Shown here: piece after piece, positions 49,430 through 58,400 of the stretch
How positions within the stretch are numbered: position 1 is the stretch's first letter
How the letters are laid out: every line of letters starts with the position of its first letter
Origin: Allgaiera indica
Lineage (GTDB): Bacteria; Pseudomonadota; Alphaproteobacteria; Rhodobacterales; Rhodobacteraceae
DNA: 64,000 bases
Assembly: GCF_900106675.1 (NCBI RefSeq)
Contig: NZ_FNOB01000009.1
Coordinates: 124,001-188,000, forward strand
Direction of reading: 5' to 3'
Notes under the pieces: generated by a model
The model's input: the letters and a program-made list of their open reading frames with translations, nothing else
Told to the model about the DNA's origin: nothing
The model's database searches: none
Translations under genes and position numbers: made by a program

Positions 49430-50821
49430 TCACCGCGACGTGTTGGCGATCGGCCGGCCCCAAAGATCGTAATCGTCGGCTTCATCCACCTCGACGGTGA
49501 CGATATCGCCGGGGGCGAGGTCTTCGAAACCTTCGTCGATGAACAGGTTGCCGTCGATTTCAGGGGCATCGCCCCTGGTGCGGCAGGTGGCGCCTTCGCC
49601 ATCCACCGCGTCGACGATCACCTCTAGCCGCTGGCCGACCTTCGCCGCCAGCTTCGCCTCGGAAATCGCCTGGGCCCTTTCCATGAAGCGTTGCCAACGG
49701 TCCTGCTTGACCTCGGGGGCGACGTGATCGGGCAGGTCGTTCGCGCGCGCGCCCGCGACGTTCTCATACTGGAAGCAGCCGACGCGATCCAGCTGCGCTT
49801 CGTCCAGCCAGTCCAGCAGGGTCTGGAATTCGGCCTCGGTCTCGCCCGGATAGCCCACGATGAAGGTCGAGCGCAGCGTGATCTCGGGGCAGTCGCGGCG
49901 CCAGGCGGCGATCTCGTCAAGCGTCTTTGCCGCCGCCGCCGGGCGCGCCATGCGCTTCAGCACCTCGGGGTGGGCATGCTGGAAGGGGATGTCCAGATAA
50001 GGCAGCACCAGCCCATCGGCCATCAGCGGGATCAGCTGGCGCACATGCGGGTAGGGATAGACGTAGTGCAGCCGCACCCACGCCCCGAGCGATCCCAGAT
50101 CACGGGCCAGGTCGGTGATATGGGCGCGGTGGCCCTTCGCCTCGGCATGCTTGATGTCCACACCATAGGCCGAGGTGTCCTGGCTGATCACCAGCAATTC
50201 CTTCACCCCGGCGTCGACCAGCTTCTCGGCCTCGCGGATCACCGCATGGGCCGGGCGGCTGACCAGGCGGCCGCGCATGTCGGGGATGATGCAAAACCTG
50301 CACTTGTGGTTACAGCCCTCGGAGATCTTCAGATAGCTGTAATGGCGCGGCGTCAGGCTAACCCCCGAGGCGGGGAGCAGATCAATGAACGGATCGGGCG
50401 CGGGCGGCACGACGCCGTGGACCGCGTCCAGCACCTGTTCGTACTGGTGCGGGCCGGTCACCGCCAGCACCTTGGGATGCGCGCCGGTGATGTAGTCGGG
50501 CTCGGCGCCCAGGCAGCCGGTGACGATGACCCGGCCGTTCTCGCGCAGGGCCTCGCCGATCGCTTCCAGGCTTTCGGCCTTGGCGCTGTCGAGAAAGCCG
50601 CAGGTATTCACGATCACCGCCTCGGCGCCCTTGTAGTCGGGGCTGATCGCGTAGCCCTCGGCGCGCAGGCGGGTGAGGATCCTTTCGCTGTCGACCAGCG
50701 CCTTGGGGCAGCCCAGGCTGATCATGCCGATCGTCGGCTGGCCCGGGCGCGGCGCTGCGGGGGCAAGCGTCGCGCGGGCTAGATCGGGGCGCAGGTCGGG
50801 GGGATTGCGGGGATCGGACAT
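49430..50821 (-). CDS. rimO: Ribosomal protein S12 methylthiotransferase RimO
   Basis: Radical-SAM enzyme that methylthiolates an Asp of ribosomal protein S12, 463 residues. The N-terminal UPF0004 domain has [27 protein letters not shown] and VTGCLGAEP (three cluster Cys). The radical-SAM core holds [20 protein letters not shown] with CxxxCxx[12 protein letters not shown] and [17 protein letters not shown] are typical, and a TRAM domain ends the protein ([13 protein letters not shown]). The CPKALVDSE signature distinguishes RimO from MiaB. Confidence 0.95.
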   Translation of the reverse strand: MSDPRNPPDLRPDLARATLAPAAPRPGQPTIGMISLGCPKALVDSERILTRLRAEGYAISPDYKGAEAVIVNTCGFLDSAKAESLEAIGEALRENGRVIVTGCLGAEPDYITGAHPKVLAVTGPHQYEQVLDAVHGVVPPAPDPFIDLLPASGVSLTPRHYSYLKISEGCNHKCRFCIIPDMRGRLVSRPAHAVIREAEKLVDAGVKELLVISQDTSAYGVDIKHAEAKGHRAHITDLARDLGSLGAWVRLHYVYPYPHVRQLIPLMADGLVLPYLDIPFQHAHPEVLKRMARPAAAAKTLDEIAAWRRDCPEITLRSTFIVGYPGETEAEFQTLLDWLDEAQLDRVGCFQYENVAGARANDLPDHVAPEVKQDRWQRFMERAQAISEAKLAAKVGQRLEVIVDAVDGEGATCRTRGDAPEIDGNLFIDEGFEDLAPGDIVTVEVDEADDYDLWGRPIANTSR

Positions 50822-50956
50822 GGCCGGGCGTATAGCGCGGCGCGCGGCGCCGGGGAAGGGGAAAGGCGGCCGGGGGCGGTTGGCTGGCCGCGAGGGAGCC
50901 GGGCCGCCGAGGCCTGACCGGATGCCGATGCAAGATTAGGAAAAGAAAGCATTAGT

Positions 50957-50968
50957 AATTCATGAATT
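50957..50968. promoter_or_regulatory. AT-rich palindrome upstream of the FadL gene
   Basis: Perfect 12-base palindrome AATTCATGAATT in an AT-rich patch (50940-50990), about 100 bases before the fadL start. It may be a regulator site or part of the promoter; no regulator is identified. Confidence 0.35.
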
Positions 50969-51069
50969 CACATGTAGAATTATGAGTCTCTGGCCAACAC
51001 TGGGAAAGAGGAGCCCCGTGAGCGACCAGGGTGTAGGGTGTATTGCCGCGATTTCTGGGAGGAGAAACA

Positions 51070-52347
51070 ATGTCTGCAAGAATCGGAAAGCCGCTGCTGC
51101 GGCTGGGTGCTGGTGCGTTGTCGCTGGGTTTTTTGGCGCTACCGGCCCATGCGACCATGGGCTATTTCACGCTGGGTGGGGACGCGGTGGCGCGGGCGCA
51201 GGGCGGTGCGGGCGTTGCGGCGCCAGGCGCAAACGCGATGGCCTCGGCGATCAACCCGGCGGCGGTGGCGGGGCTGGGGCGGGAATTCTCGCTTGGGCTG
51301 GAGGCTTTTGCGCCATCGCGCGGCTATGATGGCAACGGGACCTTGTTCGTCGCGCCCGGATCGGTGCGCAGCGGCTACAACGTGTTCGCGATCCCGAACT
51401 TTGCCTACAACCTTCCGCTGGCCAACGGCGCGGTGCTGAACATCGCCGCCTATGCGAACGGGGGGGCGAACACGCTTTATCCGGACGTCGCCAATCCCAA
51501 TTGCGGCGGCGCCACGGGTGTGTTCTGCAACGGCAAGGCGGGCGGCGATCTGAGCCAGCTGTTCCTGTCCTTCACCTATGCCAAGAAGGATGGGAATATT
51601 TCTTGGGGGATCTCGCCGACGATCGTGGGCCAGCGGTTCAAGGCCTATGGCGTGGGCTCCTTCGCGGCGCTTTCCTCGAATTCCGGCGCGCTTTCCGGCA
51701 ATGGCTACGATTATTCCTTGGGCTTCGGCCTGCGGGCCGGCTTGCAGATCGACGTGACGCCGCAATTGAGCTTCGGCCTGAGTGGCCAGACCAAGATGAA
51801 GATGTCGAAGTTCAAGAAATATGCCGGGCTGTTCGCGGGGGGCGGCAGCTTCGACGTACCCGCCGCCGCAACGATAGGGATGGCCTACAAGGCCCGCCCG
51901 GACCTGACGCTTCTGGCAGATTTCGAGCGCATCTTCTATTCTGGCGTGCCGGCGCTTGCGAACCCCTATCCCAACGGCGCCAACCAGTTGGGCTCTGCCA
52001 ATGGGCCGGGCTTTGGCTGGACCGATGTGAACGTGTTGAAGCTGGGCGCGATCTGGAAGCAGAACGCCAAGATGACCTGGCGCTTCGGCTATGCGCATGC
52101 GACCAATCCGGTAAAATCGCCCTATGTGACGATCAACATCCTGGCCCCCGCGGTGGTGCAGAACCACTTCACCGTCGGCGGCAGCTACAAGATGACCCAA
52201 CGCGATACGATGGATTTCTCGGTCATGTATGTGCCGAAGAACAGCGTGACGGGGCCGGAAGTGACCTCCGCGGGCGCGACCACCGGCAAGATCACCGACG
52301 AGATGAGCCAATTCGCCGTCTCGGTCGGCTGGACGCGCACGTTCTAG
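51070..52347 (+). CDS. FadL/OmpP1-family outer-membrane hydrophobic-compound porin
   Basis: Outer-membrane beta-barrel for long-chain fatty acids or other hydrophobic compounds. 425 residues from ATG 51070, with GGAGGAG upstream. Signal peptide runs to AHA at about 28. The mature N-terminus TMGYFTLGGDAVARAQGGAG and the following NAMASAINPAAVAGLGREF form the FadL plug. The last residues SQFAVSVGWTRTF end in Phe, as barrel proteins do. Alternating aromatic strands run through the rest. Confidence 0.88.
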   Translation: MSARIGKPLLRLGAGALSLGFLALPAHATMGYFTLGGDAVARAQGGAGVAAPGANAMASAINPAAVAGLGREFSLGLEAFAPSRGYDGNGTLFVAPGSVRSGYNVFAIPNFAYNLPLANGAVLNIAAYANGGANTLYPDVANPNCGGATGVFCNGKAGGDLSQLFLSFTYAKKDGNISWGISPTIVGQRFKAYGVGSFAALSSNSGALSGNGYDYSLGFGLRAGLQIDVTPQLSFGLSGQTKMKMSKFKKYAGLFAGGGSFDVPAAATIGMAYKARPDLTLLADFERIFYSGVPALANPYPNGANQLGSANGPGFGWTDVNVLKLGAIWKQNAKMTWRFGYAHATNPVKSPYVTINILAPAVVQNHFTVGGSYKMTQRDTMDFSVMYVPKNSVTGPEVTSAGATTGKITDEMSQFAVSVGWTRTF

Positions 52348-52496
52348 GGGCGGCGGCGCGCCGCGGGACCAAGGTCTTGCGGCGCGCGCTCTGGCCCGCG
52401 CGTGGCCCGGTGGGGGCCGCCGTGCGTCATCTGGCGTCTTGAAGCAGGTGGCGGGCTTGCCTAGGCTTCGGTCAGGCGGTTCTCAACGGGGGTTTC

Positions 52497-54467
52497 ATGC
52501 GCTGGATCATTCGCGGGCTTGGGCTCATCGTGCTGGTTGCGCTGCTTGTCGCCGGCGCGCTTTTGCTGATTCCGTCGAAGCGGGTTGCGCAGCTTGCGGA
52601 ACGCCAGTTCGAGGCCGCGACAGGTCGCGCGATGACCCTTTCGGACCAGGTTCATCCCACGATCTGGCCGCGGCTGGGCGTGCGTACCGGCGCGGTGGTG
52701 ATCGCCAATGCCGCGTGGTCGAAACAGGGGCCGATGCTGGCGGCGAAAGGGCTGGAGATCGGGCTTGATCCCGCAGCCTTGCTGCAGGGCAAGATCAAGA
52801 TTTCCAAGGTCGAGGTGCTGTCGCCCCGCATCCTGCTGGAGCGCCGCCGCGACGGCGCCGGCAATTGGCAGTTCACCCCGCCCGGCGGGGCGGCCGCGCC
52901 GTCCTCATCGGCCCCCGCGGCTGGGGGCGCGGGCGGCGGCATCGGTGCGTTCAGCCTGGACAATGGCGAGATCAAGGGCGGCACGATCACCTGGATCGAC
53001 CACGCCACCGGCCAGACCATCGCGCTGTCGAAGATCGACGCGAAACTTGCGATCCCCAGCTTTGCCGGGCCTGCCACCCTGGTCCTGAGCGCCAAGGTGA
53101 ACGGCAGGCCGGTGACGGTCTCGGGCACGCTGGGGGATTTCGGCGCCTTCATGGCGGGCAAGGTGGTGGCCTCTGACCTGAAGGCCAACGTTGCCGGCTC
53201 GGCCCTGGCGTTCAAGGGGGATATCGGCACGGATCCGGTGGCGGCCCAGGGCCATCTGACGGCCGATCTGACCGATCCCCGAGCGCTGGCCGCGATCCTG
53301 GGCACGGCGGTGCCGGAACTGCCGCGCGGGCTGGGGCGCAAGCAGATCGCATTGGATGGCGACGTGACGCTGGCGCCCGAAGGATCGATGCATCTGCGAT
53401 CCGGCAAGCTGACGCTTGACGGCAATCATCTGCAGCTGGCCGCCGACGTGACCTTTCCCAAGGGACGGCCGCTGGTGAGGGCGCAGGTCGAGGCCGGCGC
53501 GCTGGATCTGTCGGGGCTGACGGCTGGCGGTGCCGCGCCCGCGCCCGCACGCGCGCAAGAAAAGGGCAAGGGCGGCTGGTCGCGCGCGCCCATCGACGCG
53601 ACCGGGCTGGACGCCGTGGATGCGCAACTGTCGCTGAACGCGGGACGCGTCGATCTGGGGGTGGCCAAGCTGGGCCGGACCCGGATACTTGCCAAGCTTG
53701 ACCAGGGAAGGGCGGTGGTGGATCTGCGCCAGATGTCGGCCTACGGCGGCGACACGACCGGCCAGTTGGTGATGAACGCGCGCTCTGGCCTTTCCATTGC
53801 GGCGGATCTGACCGCGAAGGGGGTCGCCTTGCGGCCGCTGTTGTCGGATCTGGCCGATTACAAACGGCTTGATGCCAACGCGGATCTTTCTCTGCAGTTG
53901 CGCGCCTCGGGCAATTCCCAGGCGGCGTTGGCACGAACGCTGGCCGGGTCGGGGCGCTTCAGCTTCGGCAAGGGCGAATTGCAGGGGCTCGATCTGGTGG
54001 GAATGCTGCGCACGCTGAACCTCAACTATGTGGGCGAGGGGGCGAAGACGATCTTCGATTCGATCAACGCCAGCTTCACGATCGACAAGGGCGTGCTGTC
54101 CAACGACGACCTGACGCTGAAGGCTCCGCTGTTGACAGCGACGGGCAAGGGGACGGTCGATATCGGGGCAAGGACGCTTGACTATACGGTGACCCCGGTG
54201 GCGCTGAGCAAGGCTGACGGAACCGGTGGCGTGAAGGTGCCGCTGCAGATCACCGGACCTTGGGCCCGGCCCAATTTCGGGTTGGATGTGAACGCGCTGG
54301 CGGGGTCTCGGATCGACGAGGCCAAGCAGCGGTTGCAGGACCGGGCCAGGCAGGAGCTGGGCAAGCAGTTGGGTGTCACCCCGCAGGACGGGCAAAGCCC
54401 GCAAGACGCTCTGCGCAAGAAGCTTGAGGATCAGGCCAAGAAAGGCATCCTGAATCTGCTCAAGTAG
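52497..54467 (+). CDS. AsmA-family inner-membrane/periplasmic protein
   Basis: 656 residues, related to AsmA and to bridge-type lipid-transport proteins. N-terminal membrane anchor IIRGLGLIVLVALLVAGALL, then the AsmA start VHPTIWPRLGVRTGAVVIAN. The C-terminal AsmA_2 part has GSGRFSFGKGELQGLDLVGM and a GKGTVDIGARTLDYTVTPVA block. A Pro/Ala-rich stretch about 345-355 separates the halves. It likely affects outer-membrane assembly or lipid flow. Stand-alone gene. Confidence 0.87.
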   Translation: MRWIIRGLGLIVLVALLVAGALLLIPSKRVAQLAERQFEAATGRAMTLSDQVHPTIWPRLGVRTGAVVIANAAWSKQGPMLAAKGLEIGLDPAALLQGKIKISKVEVLSPRILLERRRDGAGNWQFTPPGGAAAPSSSAPAAGGAGGGIGAFSLDNGEIKGGTITWIDHATGQTIALSKIDAKLAIPSFAGPATLVLSAKVNGRPVTVSGTLGDFGAFMAGKVVASDLKANVAGSALAFKGDIGTDPVAAQGHLTADLTDPRALAAILGTAVPELPRGLGRKQIALDGDVTLAPEGSMHLRSGKLTLDGNHLQLAADVTFPKGRPLVRAQVEAGALDLSGLTAGGAAPAPARAQEKGKGGWSRAPIDATGLDAVDAQLSLNAGRVDLGVAKLGRTRILAKLDQGRAVVDLRQMSAYGGDTTGQLVMNARSGLSIAADLTAKGVALRPLLSDLADYKRLDANADLSLQLRASGNSQAALARTLAGSGRFSFGKGELQGLDLVGMLRTLNLNYVGEGAKTIFDSINASFTIDKGVLSNDDLTLKAPLLTATGKGTVDIGARTLDYTVTPVALSKADGTGGVKVPLQITGPWARPNFGLDVNALAGSRIDEAKQRLQDRARQELGKQLGVTPQDGQSPQDALRKKLEDQAKKGILNLLK

Positions 54468-54478
54468 CGGCGGCCGGG

Positions 54479-55357
54479 CTAGCGCGCCACGTCCTTGTGG
54501 ATGATCACGTCGGCCTCGGGGTAGAGATCGATGATCGCGCGTTTCAGCCCGGCGCTGATCTCATGCGCTTCCGCCAGCGTCTGGCCGCCGTCCAGTTCGA
54601 TGTGGATCTGCACGAAGAAGCGGCTGCCGGCGCTGCGGGTCTTGATATCATGATAGCCGCGCACCCCGGGCCAGTCGGCGGTCAGGGCCTCGATCCGCCG
54701 GGTGATGCGGGGATCGACGCCGCGGTCCATCAGCGCATCCCACGCGCCCTTGCCGATATGCAGCGCGCCAAAGACCATCAGCGCAGCCGCCGCGATCGCA
54801 ACCAGGCTGTCGATTTGGTTGAAGCCCCAGCGCGCCGAGATCGCCAGCGCCAGGAACGCGCCGATATTGGGCAGAAGATCGCCGATGTAATGCAGTTGAT
54901 CGGCCCGCACGACGCGGTTGCCCGTCACCCGCGCGACGCGGCGCTGCCAGGCCACCAGCGCCAGCGTCGCCGCGATAGAGACCGCCATCACCACCATGCC
55001 CGGCCCCTGGGCCTTCAGAAGCATGGGCGAAGGCGCGGTCAGCCGCAGCACCGCCGCCCAGCCGATCGCCAGCCCCGAGACGGTGATGAACAGCGCCTGC
55101 GCCAGCGCCGCCAGATCCTCGGCCGAACTGTGGCCGAAGGCGTGATCGTCGTCGGGCGGGCGCGCGGCGTAAAGGATCGCGGCCAGGCCACCCAGCGATA
55201 CCATCAGATCCAGCGCACTGTCGGCGACCGAGGCCGCGACCGAAAGCGACCCGGTGGCGACGAAGGCCCAGAACTTGAGCGCGACCAGAACCGCGGCGAC
55301 GGTGACCGAGGCAATCCCCGCCGAGACGTTCAGGTGGGTCGCGCCTGGCGCGGTCAT
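54479..55357 (-). CDS. Cation diffusion facilitator transporter (FieF-like)
   Basis: Proton-coupled exporter of divalent metals (Fe, Zn, Mn or Cd), 292 residues with six hydrophobic segments. Metal site in TM2: SVADSALDLMVSLGG (D-x3-D). Second site in TM5: LHYIGDLLPNIGAF (H-x3-D). The histidine-rich entry is PPDDDHAFGHSSAEDLAALA. The C-terminal cytoplasmic domain has RFFVQIHIELDGGQTLAEAH. Metal specificity cannot be decided. It follows the SH3-domain gene on the same strand, 35 bases away. Confidence 0.9.
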   Translation of the reverse strand: MTAPGATHLNVSAGIASVTVAAVLVALKFWAFVATGSLSVAASVADSALDLMVSLGGLAAILYAARPPDDDHAFGHSSAEDLAALAQALFITVSGLAIGWAAVLRLTAPSPMLLKAQGPGMVVMAVSIAATLALVAWQRRVARVTGNRVVRADQLHYIGDLLPNIGAFLALAISARWGFNQIDSLVAIAAAALMVFGALHIGKGAWDALMDRGVDPRITRRIEALTADWPGVRGYHDIKTRSAGSRFFVQIHIELDGGQTLAEAHEISAGLKRAIIDLYPEADVIIHKDVAR

Positions 55358-55392
55358 GGGGCGGTCCTCCCAAGGGTATCGCCCCCGGGGGA

Positions 55393-55911
55393 TTAACTGA
55401 AGACTTCGTCCGGGTCCACGCCCCAGACGGCGGTTTTGCGCACCCAGCCCTCGCTGCCCTCGGCGCCGACGCGGATCCAGTCCTTGCGCGCCTCGAAAAG
55501 CCGCGCGATGACGCCTTCTTGCGATTTGGCGTCCAGCCGGGCGTCGGTTTCCGGCGCATCGCGCCAATTGGTCATCGGCTGGGTGAAGACAACGGTGCGC
55601 ACGCCCGAGATCAGCGTGTAGAAGATCCATCCCCCCAGCCCGTCCTGGTCCTCGACCCGGCGCCAATGGCCGTATTCGGCGGTCACGCGTAGCGGCATGC
55701 CGACCCGGGTGAAGACCCAATCGATGCGGTTGGAAAATCCCGGCCCGCGACGCACGTTGCCCTTGTGCCCCTTCAGCGAGACATAGCGCGGCAGCGGCAG
55801 CCCGGTCACCGGCCCGCGCGATGTCGGCACGTCATTGGCCCAGCCTGGCGCGGCAAACACCATTGCGCCGGCGGCGCCCGCCGCCAACCGCGTGAAATCT
55901 CGCCGTTTCAT
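55393..55911 (-). CDS. Tat-exported SH3-domain protein
   Basis: 172 residues from ATG 55911. Twin-arginine signal MKRRDFTRLAAGAAGAMVFA, then a periplasmic domain with two bacterial SH3-like repeats: YVSLKGHKGNVRRGPGFSNR (about 43-62) and the RLFEARKDWIRVGAEGSEGW block near 135-155. Similar proteins bind or sense peptidoglycan. It runs with the CDF transporter gene on the same strand. Confidence 0.82.
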   Translation of the reverse strand: MKRRDFTRLAAGAAGAMVFAAPGWANDVPTSRGPVTGLPLPRYVSLKGHKGNVRRGPGFSNRIDWVFTRVGMPLRVTAEYGHWRRVEDQDGLGGWIFYTLISGVRTVVFTQPMTNWRDAPETDARLDAKSQEGVIARLFEARKDWIRVGAEGSEGWVRKTAVWGVDPDEVFS

Positions 55912-56091
55912 GTTCCGCCTGTCCTGCCGTCTGATGCTGCCCGTATCGCCCGGCGGTGTCTTGTTGCGCCCGCTTTCCCCGGTCATTTCGTCGCCGCGGA
56001 ATAACCTGTCTGTCAGGGCGCTTGTGCCTTGCCGTGCTATCGGTCACTTTGCCATCAGAAGGCCCGGATGAGAAGTGCAGGAGGGGATCAC

Positions 56092-57078
56092 ATGCCCGTG
56101 GAGCGCCTGAGTGTTGTCGTGACGCGACGGTTGCCGGATGCCGTCGAAACCCGGATGAAGGAGCTGTTCGACGTCACCCTGCGCGACCCTGACACCAAGA
56201 TGACCCGCGAGGAATTGGCCGACGCGATGCGCCGCGCCGACGTGATCGTGCCCTGCGTCACAGACCAGATCGATGCGGCGCTCTTGGCGCAGGCCGGTGA
56301 CAAGCTGAAGCTGATCGCCAATTACGGCGCCGGCATCGACCATATCGACGTGGCCACCGCCCGCCAGCGCGGCATTCTGGTGTCGAACACGCCGGGCGTG
56401 GTGACCGAGGACACCGCCGACATGACCATCGCGCTGATGCTGGCGGTCACCCGCCGCATTCCCGAAGGCCTGGCGCTGATGCAATCGGGCAAGTGGGAAG
56501 GCTGGGCCCCCACCGCGATGATGGGCGGCCGGATCGGCGGGCGGCGCCTGGGTATCCTGGGCATGGGCCGCATCGGTCAGGCGGTGGCCCGCCGCGCGCG
56601 GGTCTTCGGGATGCAGGTGCATTACCACAACCGCCGCCGCCTGCGCCCCGAGATCGAGGATGATCTGGAGGCCACCTATTGGGAAAGCCTCGACCAGATG
56701 GTCAGTCGCATGGATGTGCTGTCGATCAACTGCCCGCACACGCCCTCGACCTTCCACCTGATCAACGCGCGGCGGCTGAAGCTGATGAAGCCCTCGGCGG
56801 TGATCGTGAACACCTCGCGCGGCGAGGTGATCGACGAGAACGCTCTGACCCGCGGTCTGCGCGCCGGTGACATCGCGGGCGCCGGCCTCGACGTCTTCGA
56901 GCACGGCCACGAGATCAACCCGCGTTTGCGTGAACTTCCCAACGTGGTGCTGCTGCCGCATATGGGATCGGCCACCGTCGAGGGGCGGATCGAGATGGGC
57001 GAGAAGGTGATCATCAACATCAAGACCTTCGCCGACGGCCACCGCCCGCCCGATCAGGTGGTGCCAGGAATGGTGTGA
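56092..57078 (+). CDS. D-2-hydroxyacid dehydrogenase (glyoxylate/hydroxypyruvate reductase-like)
   Basis: NAD(P)H-dependent reductase of 2-oxo acids such as glyoxylate, 328 residues. AGGAGG lies seven bases before ATG 56092. IANYGAGIDHIDVATARQRG near residue 79, cofactor motif GILGMGRIGQAVARRARVFG near residue 155, catalytic Arg in NTSRGEVIDENAL, Glu in GAGLDVFEHG and His in LLPHMGSATVEGR. Full length for the family. Confidence 0.9.
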   Translation: MPVERLSVVVTRRLPDAVETRMKELFDVTLRDPDTKMTREELADAMRRADVIVPCVTDQIDAALLAQAGDKLKLIANYGAGIDHIDVATARQRGILVSNTPGVVTEDTADMTIALMLAVTRRIPEGLALMQSGKWEGWAPTAMMGGRIGGRRLGILGMGRIGQAVARRARVFGMQVHYHNRRRLRPEIEDDLEATYWESLDQMVSRMDVLSINCPHTPSTFHLINARRLKLMKPSAVIVNTSRGEVIDENALTRGLRAGDIAGAGLDVFEHGHEINPRLRELPNVVLLPHMGSATVEGRIEMGEKVIINIKTFADGHRPPDQVVPGMV

Positions 57079-57276
57079 TGCCAGAAATCGCCAAGAAGCG
57101 TCCCGCCTGACCTTCTCTCCGGCCAAAGTATCTCCGGGGGCGGGGGGGGCAAAGCCCCGCGTGTCCCATCCCGCCAAGGCGCCCGCCGCCTTCGGCATCG
57201 CCCCAGGCTTGATCTCACGGCTGGCCCCGCCCTCTCGGGCGCCTATATCGTGGTCATGACACAGCTCGGAGGCCAC

Positions 57277-58293
57277 ATGATCCCCTTTTCCGTCCTCGAT
57301 CTCGCGCCGGTGCCCGAAGGCGCGACGCCGGCCGATGCGCTGGCCAACAGCGCCGATCTGGCCCGCCATGCCGAGGGCTGGGGCTACAACCGCTTCTGGC
57401 TGGCCGAGCATCACAACATGACCGGCATCGCCTCGGCTGCGACGGCGGTGGTGATCGGCCATGTCGCCGCCGCCACCCGCACGATCCGCGTGGGTTCCGG
57501 CGGTGTGATGCTGCCCAACCACGCGCCGCTGATCATCGCCGAACAGTTCGGCACGCTGGCGACGCTGTTTCCCGGGCGGATCGACCTGGGCCTTGGCCGC
57601 GCGCCGGGGACCGACCAGCTGACCGCCCGCGCCCTGCGCCGGGGCCTGTCGCAGGCCGACACTTTCCCCGACGACGTGGTCGAGCTTTACGGTTTCCTGC
57701 AGCCGGCAGAGGAGGGACAGCCGGTGCGCGCGGTGCCGGGCGCGGGCACCAAAGTGCCGCTGTGGATGCTGGGGTCGAGCCTTTATGGCGCGCAACTGGC
57801 TGCGCATCTGGGCCTGCCCTATGCCTTCGCTTCGCATTTCGCCCCCGACGCGCTGGAAGAGGCGCTGCATCTCTATCGTACGCATTTCCGCCCCGGGCTG
57901 GGCGGGATTGAAAAGCCCTATTTCATGCTTGCCGTGAACGTCTTTGCCGCCGACACGGATGAGGAGGCCGTCCATCTGCGCACCTCGCAGCAGCAGGCCT
58001 TCATCAACCTGCGCTCGGGCCGCCCCGGGCCCTTGCCCCGCCCGGTGGCGCGGATCGAGGACGTGGCCGATCCGCGCTGGATCGCCCGGGTGAATGAGAC
58101 GCAGCGCGTCTCGGCGGTGGGCAGCGTCGCGACGGTCACGGACCAGCTGGCCGCCCTGATAGACCGCTACCGGCCCGACGAGGTGATCCTGACCGGCCAG
58201 ATCCACGACCACGCGGCGCGGCTGCATTCCTTCGATCTGGCGGCGCAGGCCATGCGGGTGGTGGCCGGGCAGAGGACCCGACCGACCGCCTGA
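57277..58293 (+). CDS. LLM-class flavin-dependent oxidoreductase
   Basis: Luciferase-like monooxygenase fold, 338 residues from ATG 57277 (GGAGG upstream; a start at 57250 adds nine residues). Typical blocks: [40 protein letters not shown] near residue 42, [20 protein letters not shown] near residue 76, and [20 protein letters not shown] near residue 106. This is the LuxA-like YhbW subgroup. Substrate unknown. Separated by 198 bases from the preceding gene. Confidence 0.87.
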   Translation: MIPFSVLDLAPVPEGATPADALANSADLARHAEGWGYNRFWLAEHHNMTGIASAATAVVIGHVAAATRTIRVGSGGVMLPNHAPLIIAEQFGTLATLFPGRIDLGLGRAPGTDQLTARALRRGLSQADTFPDDVVELYGFLQPAEEGQPVRAVPGAGTKVPLWMLGSSLYGAQLAAHLGLPYAFASHFAPDALEEALHLYRTHFRPGLGGIEKPYFMLAVNVFAADTDEEAVHLRTSQQQAFINLRSGRPGPLPRPVARIEDVADPRWIARVNETQRVSAVGSVATVTDQLAALIDRYRPDEVILTGQIHDHAARLHSFDLAAQAMRVVAGQRTRPTA

Positions 58294-58400
58294 GCCGCGC
58301 CGGATGTCGTTTTCCGCCGTCAAATGTCGGGTGTCTCTTGCCGCGCGATGCGGGGTTCGGCCCATATGTGGCCAAACCATATCGGCGAGGGAGTCGGCGG